Position numbers and translations under genes: made by a program | Origin: an uncultured beta proteobacterium | GTDB lineage: Bacteria > Pseudomonadota > Gammaproteobacteria > Burkholderiales > Burkholderiaceae | DNA length: 6,876 nucleotides | Direction: 5' to 3' | NCBI GenBank assembly: GCA_903930665.1 | Contig: CAIYZI010000154.1 | Coordinates: 1 to 6,876, forward strand | The notes under the pieces: model-generated | Database searches by the model: none | The model's input: the letters and a program-made list of their open reading frames with translations, nothing else | Told to the model about the DNA's origin: nothing | Shown here: positions 5,599-6,876 of the stretch, in pieces | How positions within the stretch are numbered: position 1 is the stretch's first letter | How the letters are laid out: every line of letters begins with the position of its first letter

Positions 5599-6617
5599 AT
5601 TAAGCCCCATGCAAATTCAAGCTGGACTTTATCTTCTCTAGGAATATGTTCTGGGTAGCAACCTTTCCAAATTCGAGCAATGAACTGCTCATAGGCTGTG
5701 CGGATGAAATGCAGCTCTTGGCTTTGCAGTGATTCATGAAGATAGTACTGAGCAGGCCCAAATAGTTTATTAATCAGCGAGTCTGTACTGTTTGATGGTT
5801 GCCGAAGAGAGAGCTCGTCAAGTCTTGCCCCGAGTCTATTTGGCCATGCTTGAAGTAAATCGAGCGCTTGGGAAATAACTGTATTGGCTTCATATAAAGA
5901 CAATATTTTGCTGCCGTGACCAGATCCATATTTGCCCAGGTTGCCTATGCAGTGACCAAGAAACCAGATAGTTTTGCATAACCCATCAAGCGATAATTTG
6001 GATAGTTGCTCTATATGTTTGTAGTCTAGGAGGGCGCTGTGAATGGGTTTGATGTGCGCCAAACCTCTTTGGGCAATCAGCTGCGAAAGTAGCAATTCAT
6101 GAGGGCCTGCCTTTTCGGGCGACACTAGGGAAAGATCAGTCCCGCATAGGCAATGTAATACGGAAGGTCGATCCCATTTGATTTTCTTAAGACAGGCTGG
6201 GCACTCGTCAATCATCTTCGTTTTATGAATCGCGCAAACCGTATACAGAGTAAGGGACCAGCAACCCCTAATGTAAGTCTCATCGGCTAGGCATTGCGGA
6301 CAAACTCTCGAATTACGAAAACAAAGAAATGCAGCTTTACTGATTTGCTCGCCACTCACTTGCCATATTCGATTTCCTTCCGATCTGGCAAGCTCAATCC
6401 CGGATAATTGGGAAATCTCGCTAGTAGTATTTAGACAAAAATAGGCAATTTTAGAAATATCTTTATATTTCATTGTTCCGACACTATTACCGGTACAGTG
6501 TCCAATGATTTGACAAGCATCCTTAAGGTGATTGGCAGTCGCAACCCGACTGAGGAACCCAAATGCATCCTCATGTTCATAAGGGTCTACTCTTTGGAGG
6601 AGTCGCTGATCATGCAT
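5595..6617 (-). CDS. tniQ: TniQ family target-selection protein, first copy (TniQ-1)
   Basis: This 340-aa protein starts with the usual TniQ entry (VDPYEHEDAFGFLSRVATAN). Its zinc-finger residues are CPQC (C106, C109), the WSLTLYTVCAIH block (C128, H131), CPAC (C139, C142) and CLC (C156, C158). It would recruit TniB/TnsC to target DNA. The start at 6617 was chosen because AGGAG (6625-6629) lies seven bases upstream. An ATG at 6623 is too close to that site, and a TTG at 6632 is less likely. The start overlaps the TniB stop by eight bases, which suggests translational coupling. The C-terminal third (about 200-340) is helical and unlike that of TniQ-2, so the two are not a recent duplication. 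Confidence 0.9.
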   Translation of the reverse strand: MHDQRLLQRVDPYEHEDAFGFLSRVATANHLKDACQIIGHCTGNSVGTMKYKDISKIAYFCLNTTSEISQLSGIELARSEGNRIWQVSGEQISKAAFLCFRNSRVCPQCLADETYIRGCWSLTLYTVCAIHKTKMIDECPACLKKIKWDRPSVLHCLCGTDLSLVSPEKAGPHELLLSQLIAQRGLAHIKPIHSALLDYKHIEQLSKLSLDGLCKTIWFLGHCIGNLGKYGSGHGSKILSLYEANTVISQALDLLQAWPNRLGARLDELSLRQPSNSTDSLINKLFGPAQYYLHESLQSQELHFIRTAYEQFIARIWKGCYPEHIPREDKVQLEFAWGLI

Positions 6618-6876
6618 GGGCATTCTCCTCAAAAGGATTATGCGATTGACCGCAAATCATCCGACAGGCCATTGATAGATGGGGCGTAATGCTATTTGAA
6701 CCAGCCTCAGCGGCAAAAAATACCGCTTGCGCTAGAAAATTCTTGAGCACTCGAAAATTTCCCTCACATACCTTATAAATTTTTGCGGAAAGATCTGGCT
6801 CATGTAAGTTTGATTTTTCTGGCATGGGCAAACACTCGTCTAAAGATGCCAGTACGCTGAGAAACTCCACATCATA
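6610..6876 (-). CDS. tniB: TniB/TnsC-type transposition ATPase, C-terminal 88 residues (partial)
   Basis: The frame is open to the right edge, so only the C-terminus is seen; the Walker motifs lie outside. A GTG at 6870 is an internal valine codon, not the start. The visible part matches the end of the AAA+ domain in the TniB family: FLSVLASLDECLPMP, then SNLHEPDLSAKIYKVCEGN and a helix FRVLKNFLAQAVFFAAEAG followed by ITPHL. The EGN...L..A...A...G pattern is the sensor-2 helix region. TniB/TnsC forms ATP-dependent filaments on DNA, links TniQ to the transposase and gives target immunity. Its TGA (6610-6612) lies within the first codons of tniQ-1. The transposase gene (tniA/tnsB) is expected upstream, beyond the window. 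Confidence 0.85.
   Translation of the reverse strand, partial: YDVEFLSVLASLDECLPMPEKSNLHEPDLSAKIYKVCEGNFRVLKNFLAQAVFFAAEAGSNSITPHLSMACRMICGQSHNPFEENAHA

Larger units (their letters stand above)
146..6876. mobile_element. Tn7/Tn5053-like TniQ-dependent transposon, cargo-side (left) end; right part outside window
   Basis: The element is defined by a TniB/TnsC-type ATPase and two TniQ proteins at the right of the window and by a transposon-like terminus at 146. The terminus starts TGTCG, and Tn7- and Tn5053-family ends begin with TGT. Five bases in, the first of three 22-bp direct repeats begins. The transposition genes are transcribed toward this end, so it corresponds to the left end of Tn7, which also carries three spaced TnsB sites. 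The opposite end and the transposase gene are not in the window. The boundary is inferred from the repeats and the TGT, not from a seen target duplication. The cargo between end and tniQ genes is small, about 4.3 kb. Confidence 0.78.

Noticed and set aside
6498..6689. 63-codon plus-strand open frame
   Set aside because: It is antisense to the tniB/tniQ-1 junction, and both of those genes have family signatures.
1..6876. CRISPR array or Cas genes, as in CRISPR-associated transposons
   Set aside because: No regularly spaced repeats and no Cas-like protein are visible in this window. The unseen part of the element could still hold them.

Overview
The window holds the cargo-side end and part of the transposition operon of a Tn7/Tn5053-like (TniQ-dependent) transposon, plus 145 bases of the DNA it inserted into. 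TniB/TnsC-type and TniQ-type proteins and the A+T-leaning, short-intergenic layout suggest a Gram-negative bacterium, most likely a gamma- or betaproteobacterium. The sequence does not identify the genus.

Layout. Bases 1-145 are flanking target DNA with no gene I can identify. The transposon end is placed at 146: it begins TGTCG and is followed by three directly repeated 22-bp sites (151-172, 231-252, 262-283), the length and spaced arrangement expected of TnsB-type transposase binding sites in a Tn7 left end. An A+T-rich non-coding stretch follows (284-677), with a palindrome, a possible promoter and a potentially structured leader. This leads to a 34-codon gene (678-782) closed by a strong rho-independent terminator (789-812). 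A separate plus-strand gene (902-1804) encodes a 300-aa helical protein of unknown function.

Everything from 1849 to the right edge lies on the minus strand and reads toward the left end. In transcription order these are a TniB/TnsC ATPase (C-terminal 88 residues only), TniQ-1 (340 aa), TniQ-2 (377 aa), an AAA+ ATPase with a C-terminal zinc ribbon (566 aa), and a HEPN-motif protein (278 aa). The TniB/TniQ-1, TniQ-1/TniQ-2 and ATPase/HEPN junctions overlap by 4-8 bases, so translational coupling is likely. An 82-base gap separates the TniQ pair from the ATPase/HEPN pair.

How they may work together. The transposase genes (tniA/tnsB and perhaps tnsA) should lie beyond the right edge. TniB would bridge the transposase and a TniQ protein, and the two different TniQ proteins could give two target-site choices. 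The ATPase-HEPN pair looks like cargo: a sensor or switch ATPase coupled to a possible HEPN RNase, an architecture typical of anti-phage or toxin-antitoxin systems. That role is inference. The pair could instead be an accessory part of the transposition machinery. It is the best candidate here for an undescribed system.
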